DNA from: Spirochaetaceae bacterium
GTDB taxonomy: Bacteria; Spirochaetota; Spirochaetia; Treponematales; Breznakiellaceae
Assembly: GCA_031290855.1 (NCBI GenBank)
Contig: JAISLM010000125.1
Coordinates: 1 to 22,023, forward strand
Direction: 5' to 3'
DNA length: 22,023 nt
Positions within the stretch are counted from its first letter, which is position 1. Every line of letters begins with the position of its first letter. Both the position numbers and the translations under genes were made by a program. Below, piece after piece: positions 6,147 through 13,692 of this stretch. Under the pieces are notes generated by a model that saw only the letters and a program-made list of their open reading frames with translations, did not search any database and was not told the origin of the DNA.

Positions 6147-7949
6147 ATGGAACTTTTAGATTATTACCGGAACAATCTTGCCTACATACGGAATCTTGCC
6201 GTGGAGTTTTCCGCCGAATTCCCAAAGATAGCCGGACGGCTTGGTTTACGGGAATTTGAGTGCGACGACCCGTACATAGAGCGTCTGCTGGAGGGTACGG
6301 CGTTCTTGTCCGCCCGCGTGGAAAAAAAACTCGACGACGGCTACAAGAATTTCCTGGAAACGACACTGAATTCGATAGCGCCCAGCGTCCTGTATCCGGT
6401 CCCGTCCGGCGCCGTGCTGGAACTTAACCTTAATTACAACAACGATAAAGTGAGGAGGGGCGCCTGCCTTGAAAGCGGCGCGATGTTTGACGCGTTTATT
6501 CCGACGATAAACACCCCCTGCACATTTTCCACAGTGGAAGACGCCGTGCTTGTTCCGCTTGTAGTAAGCGAAGTGGAGTACATAACGCGCGCCCTTTCCG
6601 ATTTTGACATCGCCGACCGTTCGGGGCTTGCGGGGCTGCGGATAAAACTGTCCTGCAATGCCGGAATTGAGGTAAAGGATCCCATCAAAAAGCTCGTGTT
6701 TTATATCAACCTGTCCGACGGGGACTCCTCGCGTCTGCTTCGTCAGATAATGCATGAAACGGCGGGCGTGTACGCCCGTTACGGCAAAGGCGCGTTCAGC
6801 CGGCTTTCGGACCTTACTTTCGATATGCCGCTGGCGTCGGGCAGGGAACTGCTGCGCGACGGGCTTACAAACGGTGTGCACGGGCTCAAACTGCTGCAAA
6901 ATTTTCTCGCGTATCCCGAGTTCTTCAGGTTTTTCAGCATGGAAAGTGCCGGGGGCCTTTTAACACGCGGCCCGGACACGGTAGAACTGCTGCTGGTTTT
7001 TAAGCGCCGGGAAATGTCGTTGTCTTCCGTAAAAAACGGCGCGCTCAGGCTGAACTGCGTCCCCGTCCTGAATCTTTTCGCCAAACGGTCTAACCGTGTC
7101 ATGATGGGGCGGGAAATGTACGAATTTCACGTAACGCCGGACAAGTCGGCCCCCAAGGATTACGAAATCGTAAACATCAACAAACTGGAATTCTTTAACG
7201 AACAAAATGAAACGCTCTTTTTTGCGGACAAATTTTACGAAGAAGACCTGTTTGCGGAGAACGCGGTAAGCAATTTTTTTAGCCAGCACCGCAGGAAAAG
7301 CCTTGTGAATCCGCGCGTTACCCGGCGCAGTTCCTACGACGGCACGGAAGTGTTTGTTTCTTTCTCGGTGCGGGACAAAAAACTGGAAAACGCCTATCAG
7401 TTTTCGGCGGAAACGATCTGTACCAACCGCGATTTGGGCCTTCTCATTTCCGGCGATACGCCGCTCGATTCCCGCAGCCCCCTTGTTCTAGGCGCGTCGT
7501 TCATCACACGTCCTTCAAGGCCGGACTACTCTTTCATGGAACGTGATGATATTTCCGCCTTTTCCAGGATCAGCCATATTGTCTTTAACCTTTCCGCGTT
7601 GTTCTGGCAGAACGGACGTTTTCCGCTTGAAGCGCTGCGGACGCTGATAGCTTCGTACCGCCTGCGCCCGAACGAAGAGATCGAGCGCGCCGTCGAAGGT
7701 ATAACGGCGCTTGAGACGGAGAGCAAGGCGTTTCGGTTCATAAAAAACGGAGGCGTTTTTTTCGAGATGGGCTGGATGGTAAAGGTCACGCTGGATGAAA
7801 ACGTGCTGGCCGGTATCGGATACTACACTTTTGGAAGGATAATCGCGGAGTTGCTAAAATCCTTCACGTCGATCAATTCGCTGTTGGAAATTCACTTTTT
7901 CTCAAAACAGTCCGGGCGCGTGGCGGTATGGAAAACATCAAAAGACTGA
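6147..7949 (+). CDS. tssF: T6SS baseplate protein TssF (gp6-like)
   Basis: TssF forms baseplate wedges with TssG and TssE around the spike. The N-terminus LLDYYRNNLAYIRNLAVEFSAEFPKIAGRLGL matches the hallmark 'Y.(E)L.ylR..a.eFA..fPkiA.rLgl', followed by DPYIERLLEGTAFLSARVEKKLDD, the L-P-S-V-x-Y-P-V-P segment and the mid-protein FFSMESAGG and NLFAKRSNRV elements. It ends with the conserved tail where GIGYYTFGRIIAELLKSFTSINS is followed by a strand and a W residue. 600 aa is normal. Only a weak Shine-Dalgarno (TAAGGG) is seen. Its last 22 bases overlap tssG, implying translational coupling. Confidence 0.94.
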   Translation: MELLDYYRNNLAYIRNLAVEFSAEFPKIAGRLGLREFECDDPYIERLLEGTAFLSARVEKKLDDGYKNFLETTLNSIAPSVLYPVPSGAVLELNLNYNNDKVRRGACLESGAMFDAFIPTINTPCTFSTVEDAVLVPLVVSEVEYITRALSDFDIADRSGLAGLRIKLSCNAGIEVKDPIKKLVFYINLSDGDSSRLLRQIMHETAGVYARYGKGAFSRLSDLTFDMPLASGRELLRDGLTNGVHGLKLLQNFLAYPEFFRFFSMESAGGLLTRGPDTVELLLVFKRREMSLSSVKNGALRLNCVPVLNLFAKRSNRVMMGREMYEFHVTPDKSAPKDYEIVNINKLEFFNEQNETLFFADKFYEEDLFAENAVSNFFSQHRRKSLVNPRVTRRSSYDGTEVFVSFSVRDKKLENAYQFSAETICTNRDLGLLISGDTPLDSRSPLVLGASFITRPSRPDYSFMERDDISAFSRISHIVFNLSALFWQNGRFPLEALRTLIASYRLRPNEEIERAVEGITALETESKAFRFIKNGGVFFEMGWMVKVTLDENVLAGIGYYTFGRIIAELLKSFTSINSLLEIHFFSKQSGRVAVWKTSKD

Positions 7950-8983
7950 TCAAAACGCTTTCATACGGCCTTTCGAGAAAGACCTCCGCCCCTGATTTTT
8001 GGGGACTGGTACGAAAGCTGGAAAACCACAACAGGGAAAATCCCCGCCTGGGGTACGCGAAAAATCCCGCAAACGAAAATGTCCGCTTTGGGCAGGTGCC
8101 GTACCTCTATCTGCCGGCAAGCGACATCGCCGAAATCGACGAAGGCCGGAAAGCCGGGGTAGACGCGACGATATTCACTTACTTTATCGGGCTTTTGGGG
8201 ATAAACGGCCCGATGCCTCTGGAGTTTACAAGCTATGTCTACCAGCGTTCATTCAACCACTTTGACCATACCTGGCGTCGCTTTCTTGACATCATCCACC
8301 ACCGGATCCACGTCCTCTACTACCGCGCCTTCGCGCAGAACGAGCAGAGCATCAGCTTTGACCGTCCCGACGACGACCCTATACAGAACATCATAAAAAG
8401 TCTTACGGGCCTTCCGGCCGGCATGGATTTCGGCGGAAAAACAAACGAAAAGATCATGCTTTCTTTTTCGCGGAATTTTTCGTTCACCGCGAAAAACCGC
8501 GAAGGGCTGGAGGACATTCTGCGCCGGCTTGTTCTGCGCCGGCTTCTGAAGACAAACGTAAAGGTAAATGATTTTGTCGTCGCGGCCTACGACCTTGAAC
8601 CGGACGACTACGCCCAACTTGGCAACACGAACACCGCGCTGCTGGGGGTAAACCTGCAAATAGGCCGAAAATACCTGAGCGCGACACATCAGTTTGAAAT
8701 AGAGATTGGACCCGTTGATTCCGCCGAATACCGGCTTCTTTTCGCCAAAGCGGGCCTTTTTCTTGACATACTGCTGCGGACGATACGCCTTTATCTGGAC
8801 AGGCCCCTGAAATACACCCTGCTGATCCACCTTGCCCGCGGCGTCGTTCAGCCTGCGCGGCTGGGCGGGGACGAAGGCGCTTTAAAGCCGGCGCAGTTGG
8901 GGTATTTTTGCTGGATCGGAAACGTCGACAGGGAACTGGAACTGCGGATAGACGCCTCAAGGTTCGGAAAGATTAACAACTAA
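7928..8983 (+). CDS. tssG: T6SS baseplate protein TssG (gp53/gp7-like)
   Basis: TssG completes the TssE-F-G wedge and contacts the spike hub. Recognised by the N-terminal FWGLVRKLENHNRENPRLGYAKNPANENVRFGQ segment (matching 'ff.lvr.le......p.lG....p..e.vRf.q'), the GLLGINGPMPLEFTSYVYQR motif with its G-x-x-G-P-L-P dipeptide region, and FLDIIHHRIHVLYYRAF. 351 aa is typical. The ATG at 7928 lies inside the last codons of tssF (22-bp overlap), an arrangement usual for this pair. The next gene, clpV, is 333 bp away because a truncated MITE-like element has been inserted. Confidence 0.93.
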   Translation: MENIKRLIKTLSYGLSRKTSAPDFWGLVRKLENHNRENPRLGYAKNPANENVRFGQVPYLYLPASDIAEIDEGRKAGVDATIFTYFIGLLGINGPMPLEFTSYVYQRSFNHFDHTWRRFLDIIHHRIHVLYYRAFAQNEQSISFDRPDDDPIQNIIKSLTGLPAGMDFGGKTNEKIMLSFSRNFSFTAKNREGLEDILRRLVLRRLLKTNVKVNDFVVAAYDLEPDDYAQLGNTNTALLGVNLQIGRKYLSATHQFEIEIGPVDSAEYRLLFAKAGLFLDILLRTIRLYLDRPLKYTLLIHLARGVVQPARLGGDEGALKPAQLGYFCWIGNVDRELELRIDASRFGKINN

Positions 8984-9065
8984 TGAGCCTCCGCGCGGCA
9001 AGCGAGAACCGAAGGTTTGGCGGGTTATTAAACCAGACTTTGCGAATAAATAATGAGGAATGGGG

Positions 9066-9199
9066 GCTTTCCCAAAACTTCAGTTTTTGGGAGCCAGGCT
9101 TGCTTGGGAGACAAGCTTTGCTTGGGAGACAGGCTTTGCTTGGGAGACAAGCTTTGCTTGGGAGACAAGCTTTGCTTGTCCAACTACCCTGGATTTATA
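9066..9199 (+). repeat. MITE-like element, copy C, truncated and expanded
   Basis: Starts with the same terminal sequence as copy B, GCTTTCCCAAAAC (9066-9078), continues TTCAGTTTTTGGGAG, and ends in CTGGATTTAT, which corresponds to the middle of copies A and B. The terminator-like hairpin and second terminal repeat are missing. The single 17-18 bp hairpin unit of copies A and B is replaced by five tandem units (9089-9177). Confidence 0.75.
9089..9177 (+). repeat. Five tandem 17-18 bp units inside MITE copy C
   Basis: Units at 9089-9105 (17 bp, divergent), 9106-9123, 9124-9141, 9142-9159 and 9160-9177 read GGGAGACAAGCTTTGCTT with at most one change in the last four. Each unit contains AAGC-TT/GCTT self-complementary sequence. 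Copies A and B each have one such unit, so this is local tandem expansion by slippage. Confidence 0.85.
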
Positions 9200-9316
9200 C
9201 TTTTTGGTTATGGGAACCGGCGAGTCGCCCTTGGAAGCGGAGAAAATTCTTATGGAAAAAGAAAAATTCTGACGGCGGAACCCGCGTTAAACCGGACGGC
9301 GCGGACAGGAGGAGAT

Positions 9317-11959
9317 ATGGCTAAGTTGAAGCGGATACAGCTTTTTTCGAAGCTTGATGAAAAAGCATACAAGTCGATAGAAAGCGCGACGATTCTCTGC
9401 AAAACGCGGGGAAATCCCTACATTGAACTGGCGCACTGGGTGAACCAGATTCTGCTTTCCGGAAACACGGACTGGCACGAAGTAACGCGCTTTTTTGCTC
9501 TGGACGAGGCGAAGTTGTCAAAAGACATGGTGTCCGCGATGGACGCGCTGCCGAGGGGGGCCTCGTCGATATCGGACTTCTCGAACACGATAGAGCTGGT
9601 GATAAAGGAGGCGTGGATGGTCTCCTCTCTCGTGTTCAAAGAGGGCGCGATACGGACGGGGCACCTACTCGTGGCGATAAAGCAGACGCCGGAGTTTGCA
9701 CGCGAGCTTCACGAGATGAGCGGCGAGTTCATCAAGGTAAACGGCGATCTTCTGTCCGAACAGTTCGCGTCTATAGTGAAGGATTCGGGGGAGGCCTCTG
9801 TGCCGGTATCGGACGGACGGAGCGGGGCTACGGGTCAGGCAGGCGCGTTGATGGGGAACGCCGCGATGGGGACGAGCGAGGCGCTGCGGCTGTACACGAC
9901 GGACATGACCGCCGCCGCGGAACCGGGGAAATGCGACCCCGTTACGGGCCGGGACGGCGAGATACGGCGGATTATCGACATTCTGATGCGCCGCCGGCAG
10001 AACAACCCTATACTTACAGGGGACGCCGGGGTCGGGAAGACGGCGGTGGCGGAGGGTTTCGCCCAGCGGCTTGCCTCCGGCGACGTGCCCGGATGCCTCA
10101 AAGGAACGCGCCTTTTGTCGCTGGATCTGGGCCTTTTGCAGGCCGGCGCAAGCATGAAGGGGGAGTTCGAAAACCGGCTGAAGCAGGTGATAGAGGCGGT
10201 GCAAAGTTCGGAAACGCCGATCATCCTCTTCATTGACGAGGCTCATACGCTGATAGGCGCGGGCGGGCAGGCGGGTCAGAACGACGCCGCCAACCTGCTT
10301 AAGCCGGCTCTCGCCCGCGGCCAGTTGCGCTGTATAGCCGCGACGACGTACCAGGAGTACATCAAATACTTCGAGAAGGACCCGGCGCTCACCAGGCGTT
10401 TTCAGAATATCATCATTGACGAGCCCGACGATGAGAATGCCGAAGCTATGATGAGGGGCGTCGCCGGCGTTCTGGAAAAACACCACAACGTGTATATCCT
10501 GGAGGACGCTATAGAGGCGGCGGTAAAGCTTTCCCGCCGCTATATTCCCGCCCGCCAGCTTCCCGACAAGTCGGTGAGTGTGCTGGATACGGCCTGCGCC
10601 AAGGTGGCTTTGAGCCAGAACGCCGAACCGGCCGAGCTTGAATACTGCCGGCGCAGGATAGACACGCTGACGCTGGAAACGGAGATACTGAGGCGTGAGG
10701 AGGCGGGCGGTCTGTCCCACAGCGAGAAGATAGAGGCTCTCGAAGCGGAGATACGTCGCGAGGAGGAGAAGAAGGACGCGCTTTTGAAGCGCTTCGAGAC
10801 AGAGAAGGCGCTTACCGCCGATATTGTCCGGCTTCGGGGCGAGGTAGAGGCGGGGAACGACGGAAAGAAAGAGGAGCTTGCCGAAAAGCGCCGCTGTCTG
10901 GCCGAATCGCAGGGGGACGCGCCGCTCGTATTCCCGCAGGTGGACGGCCAGACGGTCTCGGCGGTCATATCGGAGTGGACGGGTATTCCGCTCGGACGGA
11001 TGGTAAAGGACGAGATACGGTCGATCCTCTCTCTGGACAAGGAACTGCGGAAGCGCGTAGTGGGCCAGGATCATGGTTTGTCTATGATCTCCAAACGGAT
11101 AACGACGGCCCGCGCCTCGCTTGCCGACCCGAACAAGCCGATAGCCGTGATCATGCTGGCGGGAACCTCCGGTACGGGCAAGACGGAAACGGCGCTCGCC
11201 CTTGCCGAGCAGATATACGGCAGCGAGGAGAGTATCATCACGATCAACATGAGCGAATTTCAGGAGGCGCACACCGTTTCCACGCTTAAGGGCGCGCCTC
11301 CCGGTTATGTCGGTTACGGCGAGGGCGGTGTTCTTACCGAAGCGGTGCGCCGCAAGCCGTACAGCGTTCTGCTCCTTGACGAGGTGGAGAAGGCCCACCC
11401 GGACGTGCACGAGATATTCTTTCAGGTTTTCGACAAGGGGCAGATGGAGGACGGCTCCGGCCGGCTCGTGAACTTCAGGAATACGGTAATCATTCTGACG
11501 ACAAACGTCGGGGATTCCGTCATCGCCAAGCTTTGCGCGGACGAAAACAACCTGCCCGGCCCGGAGGCGCTGGAAGAGGCGATACGTCCGGCGATGCTGA
11601 GGGCTTTCCCGGCGGCGCTGCTGGGGCGTTTGCAGATAGTTCCGTACTACCCGCTTGGAAAGGCCGCGCTGTATTCGATAATCGACTTGAAGTTCGCCAG
11701 GATAAGGAAGCGGATAGCGGAGAACTACAAGGCCGGGATGGAACTTTCGGACGCGGTAAGGGACGAGGTTATCCGCCGCTGCGACAACTCCGCGTCGGGG
11801 GCGCGGCTTATTGACGCGGTTATCAACAACAGCATTCTGCCGGAAATTAGCGCGCGCTTCTTGAATAATATAATAAACAAACGTATACTCATCAAAGTTT
11901 CGATAGACGTGAAAGACGAGAAGTTTACTTATGCTTTTGAAAGTACGGAGGAAGAATAA
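9317..11959 (+). CDS. clpV: T6SS sheath-recycling ATPase ClpV (TssH)
   Basis: Hexameric AAA+ unfoldase that pulls contracted TssB/TssC sheath apart for reuse. The 880-aa product has an N-terminal Clp_N-type domain (1-160), AAA1 with Walker A GDAGVGKT (235-242) and Walker B IILFIDEAHTLIGAGG, a middle-domain coiled coil rich in Glu/Lys/Arg, and AAA2 with Walker A GTSGTGKT (616-623) and Walker B VLLLDEVEKAHPDV. AAA2 also has the pore-loop segment GAPPGYVGYGEGG, and the protein ends in a ClpB-type C-terminal domain. Length and the EWTGIPLGRM motif fit ClpV rather than ClpA/ClpC. The ATG at 9317 is chosen over upstream in-frame ATGs because AGGAGGAG lies just before it and the upstream 88 codons translate repeat DNA. 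The stop is immediately followed by the PAAR start. Confidence 0.95.
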   Translation: MAKLKRIQLFSKLDEKAYKSIESATILCKTRGNPYIELAHWVNQILLSGNTDWHEVTRFFALDEAKLSKDMVSAMDALPRGASSISDFSNTIELVIKEAWMVSSLVFKEGAIRTGHLLVAIKQTPEFARELHEMSGEFIKVNGDLLSEQFASIVKDSGEASVPVSDGRSGATGQAGALMGNAAMGTSEALRLYTTDMTAAAEPGKCDPVTGRDGEIRRIIDILMRRRQNNPILTGDAGVGKTAVAEGFAQRLASGDVPGCLKGTRLLSLDLGLLQAGASMKGEFENRLKQVIEAVQSSETPIILFIDEAHTLIGAGGQAGQNDAANLLKPALARGQLRCIAATTYQEYIKYFEKDPALTRRFQNIIIDEPDDENAEAMMRGVAGVLEKHHNVYILEDAIEAAVKLSRRYIPARQLPDKSVSVLDTACAKVALSQNAEPAELEYCRRRIDTLTLETEILRREEAGGLSHSEKIEALEAEIRREEEKKDALLKRFETEKALTADIVRLRGEVEAGNDGKKEELAEKRRCLAESQGDAPLVFPQVDGQTVSAVISEWTGIPLGRMVKDEIRSILSLDKELRKRVVGQDHGLSMISKRITTARASLADPNKPIAVIMLAGTSGTGKTETALALAEQIYGSEESIITINMSEFQEAHTVSTLKGAPPGYVGYGEGGVLTEAVRRKPYSVLLLDEVEKAHPDVHEIFFQVFDKGQMEDGSGRLVNFRNTVIILTTNVGDSVIAKLCADENNLPGPEALEEAIRPAMLRAFPAALLGRLQIVPYYPLGKAALYSIIDLKFARIRKRIAENYKAGMELSDAVRDEVIRRCDNSASGARLIDAVINNSILPEISARFLNNIINKRILIKVSIDVKDEKFTYAFESTEEE

Positions 11960-12250
11960 ATGCCTACACCGATAGCTACGATAGCAAATCTGACCGCCAC
12001 GGGGGACGTGATAATCGGGCCGGGCGCTCTGACCACTATGGTAAAGGGCCTGCCCGTCGCCTGCATGGGGGACGCCGTAGCCGGCGTCTTCTGCGTCGCG
12101 GGGGTGATAACGATGACCACGGCGATAAACATACTGGCGAAAGGACGCCCCACGGCAAACATCGGGAGCCTTGTAACCGGCGTTTCGATGCTGGGTATCC
12201 CCGTATCCACGGCGGTGCTGGTCTGCCCGAACGTAAACGAGATTGTTTAA
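11960..12250 (+). CDS. PAAR-domain spike tip protein
   Basis: PAAR proteins form the sharp metal-stabilised cone on top of the VgrG trimer and often recruit effectors. This 96-aa protein is a bare PAAR fold without toxin extension. It shows the GDVIIGPGALTTMVKGLPVACMGD segment (15-38), CVAGVITMTTAINILAKGRPTANIGS with the 'G.p.a..G' motif, and a C-terminal VLVCPNVNEIV with a possible metal-ligand Cys. The ATG abuts the clpV stop (TAA then ATG) and GGAGG lies within the last codons of clpV, so translation is coupled. The first spike gene starts nine bases after its stop. A toxin-free PAAR suggests that any effector is attached to the VgrG part or delivered as a separate protein. Confidence 0.85.
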   Translation: MPTPIATIANLTATGDVIIGPGALTTMVKGLPVACMGDAVAGVFCVAGVITMTTAINILAKGRPTANIGSLVTGVSMLGIPVSTAVLVCPNVNEIV

Positions 12251-12259
12251 AGAGGGCTT

Positions 12260-13480
12260 ATGTCGGAAAACAAAAGCAGTTTGACGCTGTACCTTGCCGG
12301 GGATGCCTGCAAGGACTTCTACCCTTACGAGCTGGAACTGGACGAGGGGCTTTCCTCGCTGTACCGGGGCAGGCTGACGGTCCTGAGCGGAACCTCCCAC
12401 ACGGCGGAGGAACTTTTGGCACTGCTGGATCAGAAGGTTTCAGTAAGCGTTAGCCAGCGTCTGTCCGACAACCGCGCGCGCCGGTCCCGATGGTTACACG
12501 GCATCGTGAGCGCCATAGAATGTGACGGCGTCATCGTCGGGGTCAACAAGCAGGATTGTTACCGCACGGTACTCACGATAGAGCCCGAGTTGGCCCGGCT
12601 CCGCAATACCATGCGTACAGAATCCTTTTACAACGTAAACCCTGTGGATATTGCGGAAAACATCCTTAACCGTTACGAGATCAAGGCTAATTTTTCTGGG
12701 GACTATATTAACCGCCGCAAGTACGGAGGGCATTTGATGTTTGAGGAGTTAAACGAATCGCGCCTGTCATTCCTTGACGGGCTTCTCCGGCTCTACGGGC
12801 TTTCGTATACTTTTTGCCACCCCAGGGCGGGGGATTCCACGCTTATGGACGCGGAATTATATTTTTCCGACGGTGAAAGGTATCCGGTTTCCGAAGTGGT
12901 ATACTCAGACAACCGGAAAAGTCAGGCGGCGGTAGTACACTTTGATTTTTTAGCTAAAGACGAGGAGCATAACCTTTGGAAGATGGACGGGTGGCGTATG
13001 AAAACCGGTATCGGCATTGACGGGATCGCGCTTTCCGCCGTCTACCCCTCTTCCTCAAGGGGAAACAACGACTGGCGGCGCGGCCAAACCGGTGAAAATA
13101 ACCGGTTCTACAATTATATCAACCATTTGCACAGCTACTCGCGGGAGACCACGGAAGAAGAAATAGACAATGATGTCAAGCTGATTCTAGACGCGCGATA
13201 CCTGTCTATGCAGCTTAACAAGTCGCGGTGGGAAGGGGAGGCGGAAAATTTGGCCCTGGTTCCGGGCCTGGTGTTTGAACTTGCCCGTCTGTACGGCACT
13301 AATGACAAAGGCGTTATTACCGCTCTTGTTACCGCGATCAAGCTCAGTGCCCGGACGGTCTGGCCGGCGAATCTGGCGATGCCTCCGGATACCGATGAAG
13401 GGGAGTTTGTCAACGTGCGGGCGGTCTGCACGGATTTTGGAAAGAACTCGCAAAGGCGTTTCGTTCCAAAGTATCTATAA
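12260..13480 (+). CDS. vgrG: Spike protein, gp27-like N-terminal half of VgrG (separate gene)
   Basis: 406 aa corresponding to the gp27-like base (Phage_GPD region) of VgrG, which sits on the Hcp tube and baseplate hub. The opening LTLYLAGDACKDFYPYELELDEGLSSLYRGRLTVLS matches the VgrG N-terminal barrel ('f.v..f.g.E.lS..f.y.l.l.s'). LHGIVSAIE, RTVLTIEPELARLRNTMRTESFYNVNPVDIAENIL and the ESRLSFLDGLLRLYGLSYTFCH segments match the usual 'L.P.L..L....s.ri.q..s..dIl..iL' and 'ES...F..Rlle.eGi.Y.f.h' motifs. It stops cleanly before any OB fold or beta-helix, which are in the next gene 213 bp away. The stop codon lies five bases before a MITE-like element. RBS GAGGG precedes the ATG. Confidence 0.85.
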   Translation: MSENKSSLTLYLAGDACKDFYPYELELDEGLSSLYRGRLTVLSGTSHTAEELLALLDQKVSVSVSQRLSDNRARRSRWLHGIVSAIECDGVIVGVNKQDCYRTVLTIEPELARLRNTMRTESFYNVNPVDIAENILNRYEIKANFSGDYINRRKYGGHLMFEELNESRLSFLDGLLRLYGLSYTFCHPRAGDSTLMDAELYFSDGERYPVSEVVYSDNRKSQAAVVHFDFLAKDEEHNLWKMDGWRMKTGIGIDGIALSAVYPSSSRGNNDWRRGQTGENNRFYNYINHLHSYSRETTEEEIDNDVKLILDARYLSMQLNKSRWEGEAENLALVPGLVFELARLYGTNDKGVITALVTAIKLSARTVWPANLAMPPDTDEGEFVNVRAVCTDFGKNSQRRFVPKYL

Positions 13481-13484
13481 TTAG

Positions 13485-13628
13485 GCTTTCCCAAAACTTC
13501 AGTTTTTGGGAGACAAGCTTCGCTTGTCCGGATGCCTTAGATTTATATGAAAAAGCGGGCCGGACTTTAGTCCGTTTAGACCGCTTTTTCGGAAGTTTTC
13601 TCAAAACCAACCGGGTTTTGGGAAAAGC
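13485..13628 (+). repeat. MITE-like palindromic element, copy B, between the two spike genes
   Basis: About 144 bp, opposite in orientation to copy A. Terminal repeats GCTTTCCCAAAAC (13485-13497) and GTTTTGGGAAAAGC (13615-13628). It contains the single GACAAGC/GCTTGTC-type hairpin and the GAAAAAGCGG (13549-13558) / CCGCTTTTTC (13581-13590) stem. The loop is longer than in copy A and has its own GGACT-TTA-GTCC stem. As this stem has T-rich flanks on both sides it could cut transcription into the downstream spike gene. Confidence 0.8.
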
Positions 13629-13638
13629 TCTAATATCT

Positions 13639-13672
13639 GAGGCTTTTTAAAACTTCAGTTTTGAAAAGCCTC
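13639..13672 (+). repeat. Second hairpin between the spike genes, related to the MITE end
   Basis: GAGGCTTTTTAAAAC (13639-13653) and GTTTTGAAAAGCCTC (13658-13672) form a 15-bp stem with one mismatch and a TTCA loop. The sequence resembles the TTCAG-centred end hairpin of the MITE-like family with the CCC/GGG core lost, so it may be a derived half-copy. It ends seven bases before the AAGGAG of the downstream gene and could affect its translation. Confidence 0.6.
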
Positions 13673-13692
13673 ATCTGTAAGGAGACAGAAAG

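Larger units (their letters stand above)
8984..9316. other. Intergenic stretch between tssG and clpV, mostly mobile-repeat DNA
   Basis: No gene is supported. It holds the truncated MITE-like copy C with its internal tandem array (9066-9199), a GCGAATAA match (9042-9049) without the accompanying hairpin, and the clpV ribosome binding site AGGAGGAG (9307-9314). The clpV frame is open through it by chance. Confidence 0.6.

Noticed and set aside
9053..9316. An 88-codon N-terminal extension of ClpV
   Set aside because: It translates the MITE tandem array (repeats of CLGDKL), has no Shine-Dalgarno, and the ATG at 9317 has AGGAGGAG and fits family length.
11960..12250. The PAAR protein as a toxin-bearing effector
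   Set aside because: At 96 aa it is only the tip domain; there is no extension that could hold a toxin.
9665..12400. A 911-codon open frame on the minus strand antisense to clpV and the PAAR gene
   Set aside because: It is the codon-phase shadow of GC-rich clpV; the product is Arg/Leu-rich with no domain, while the plus strand has a full ClpV with all motifs.
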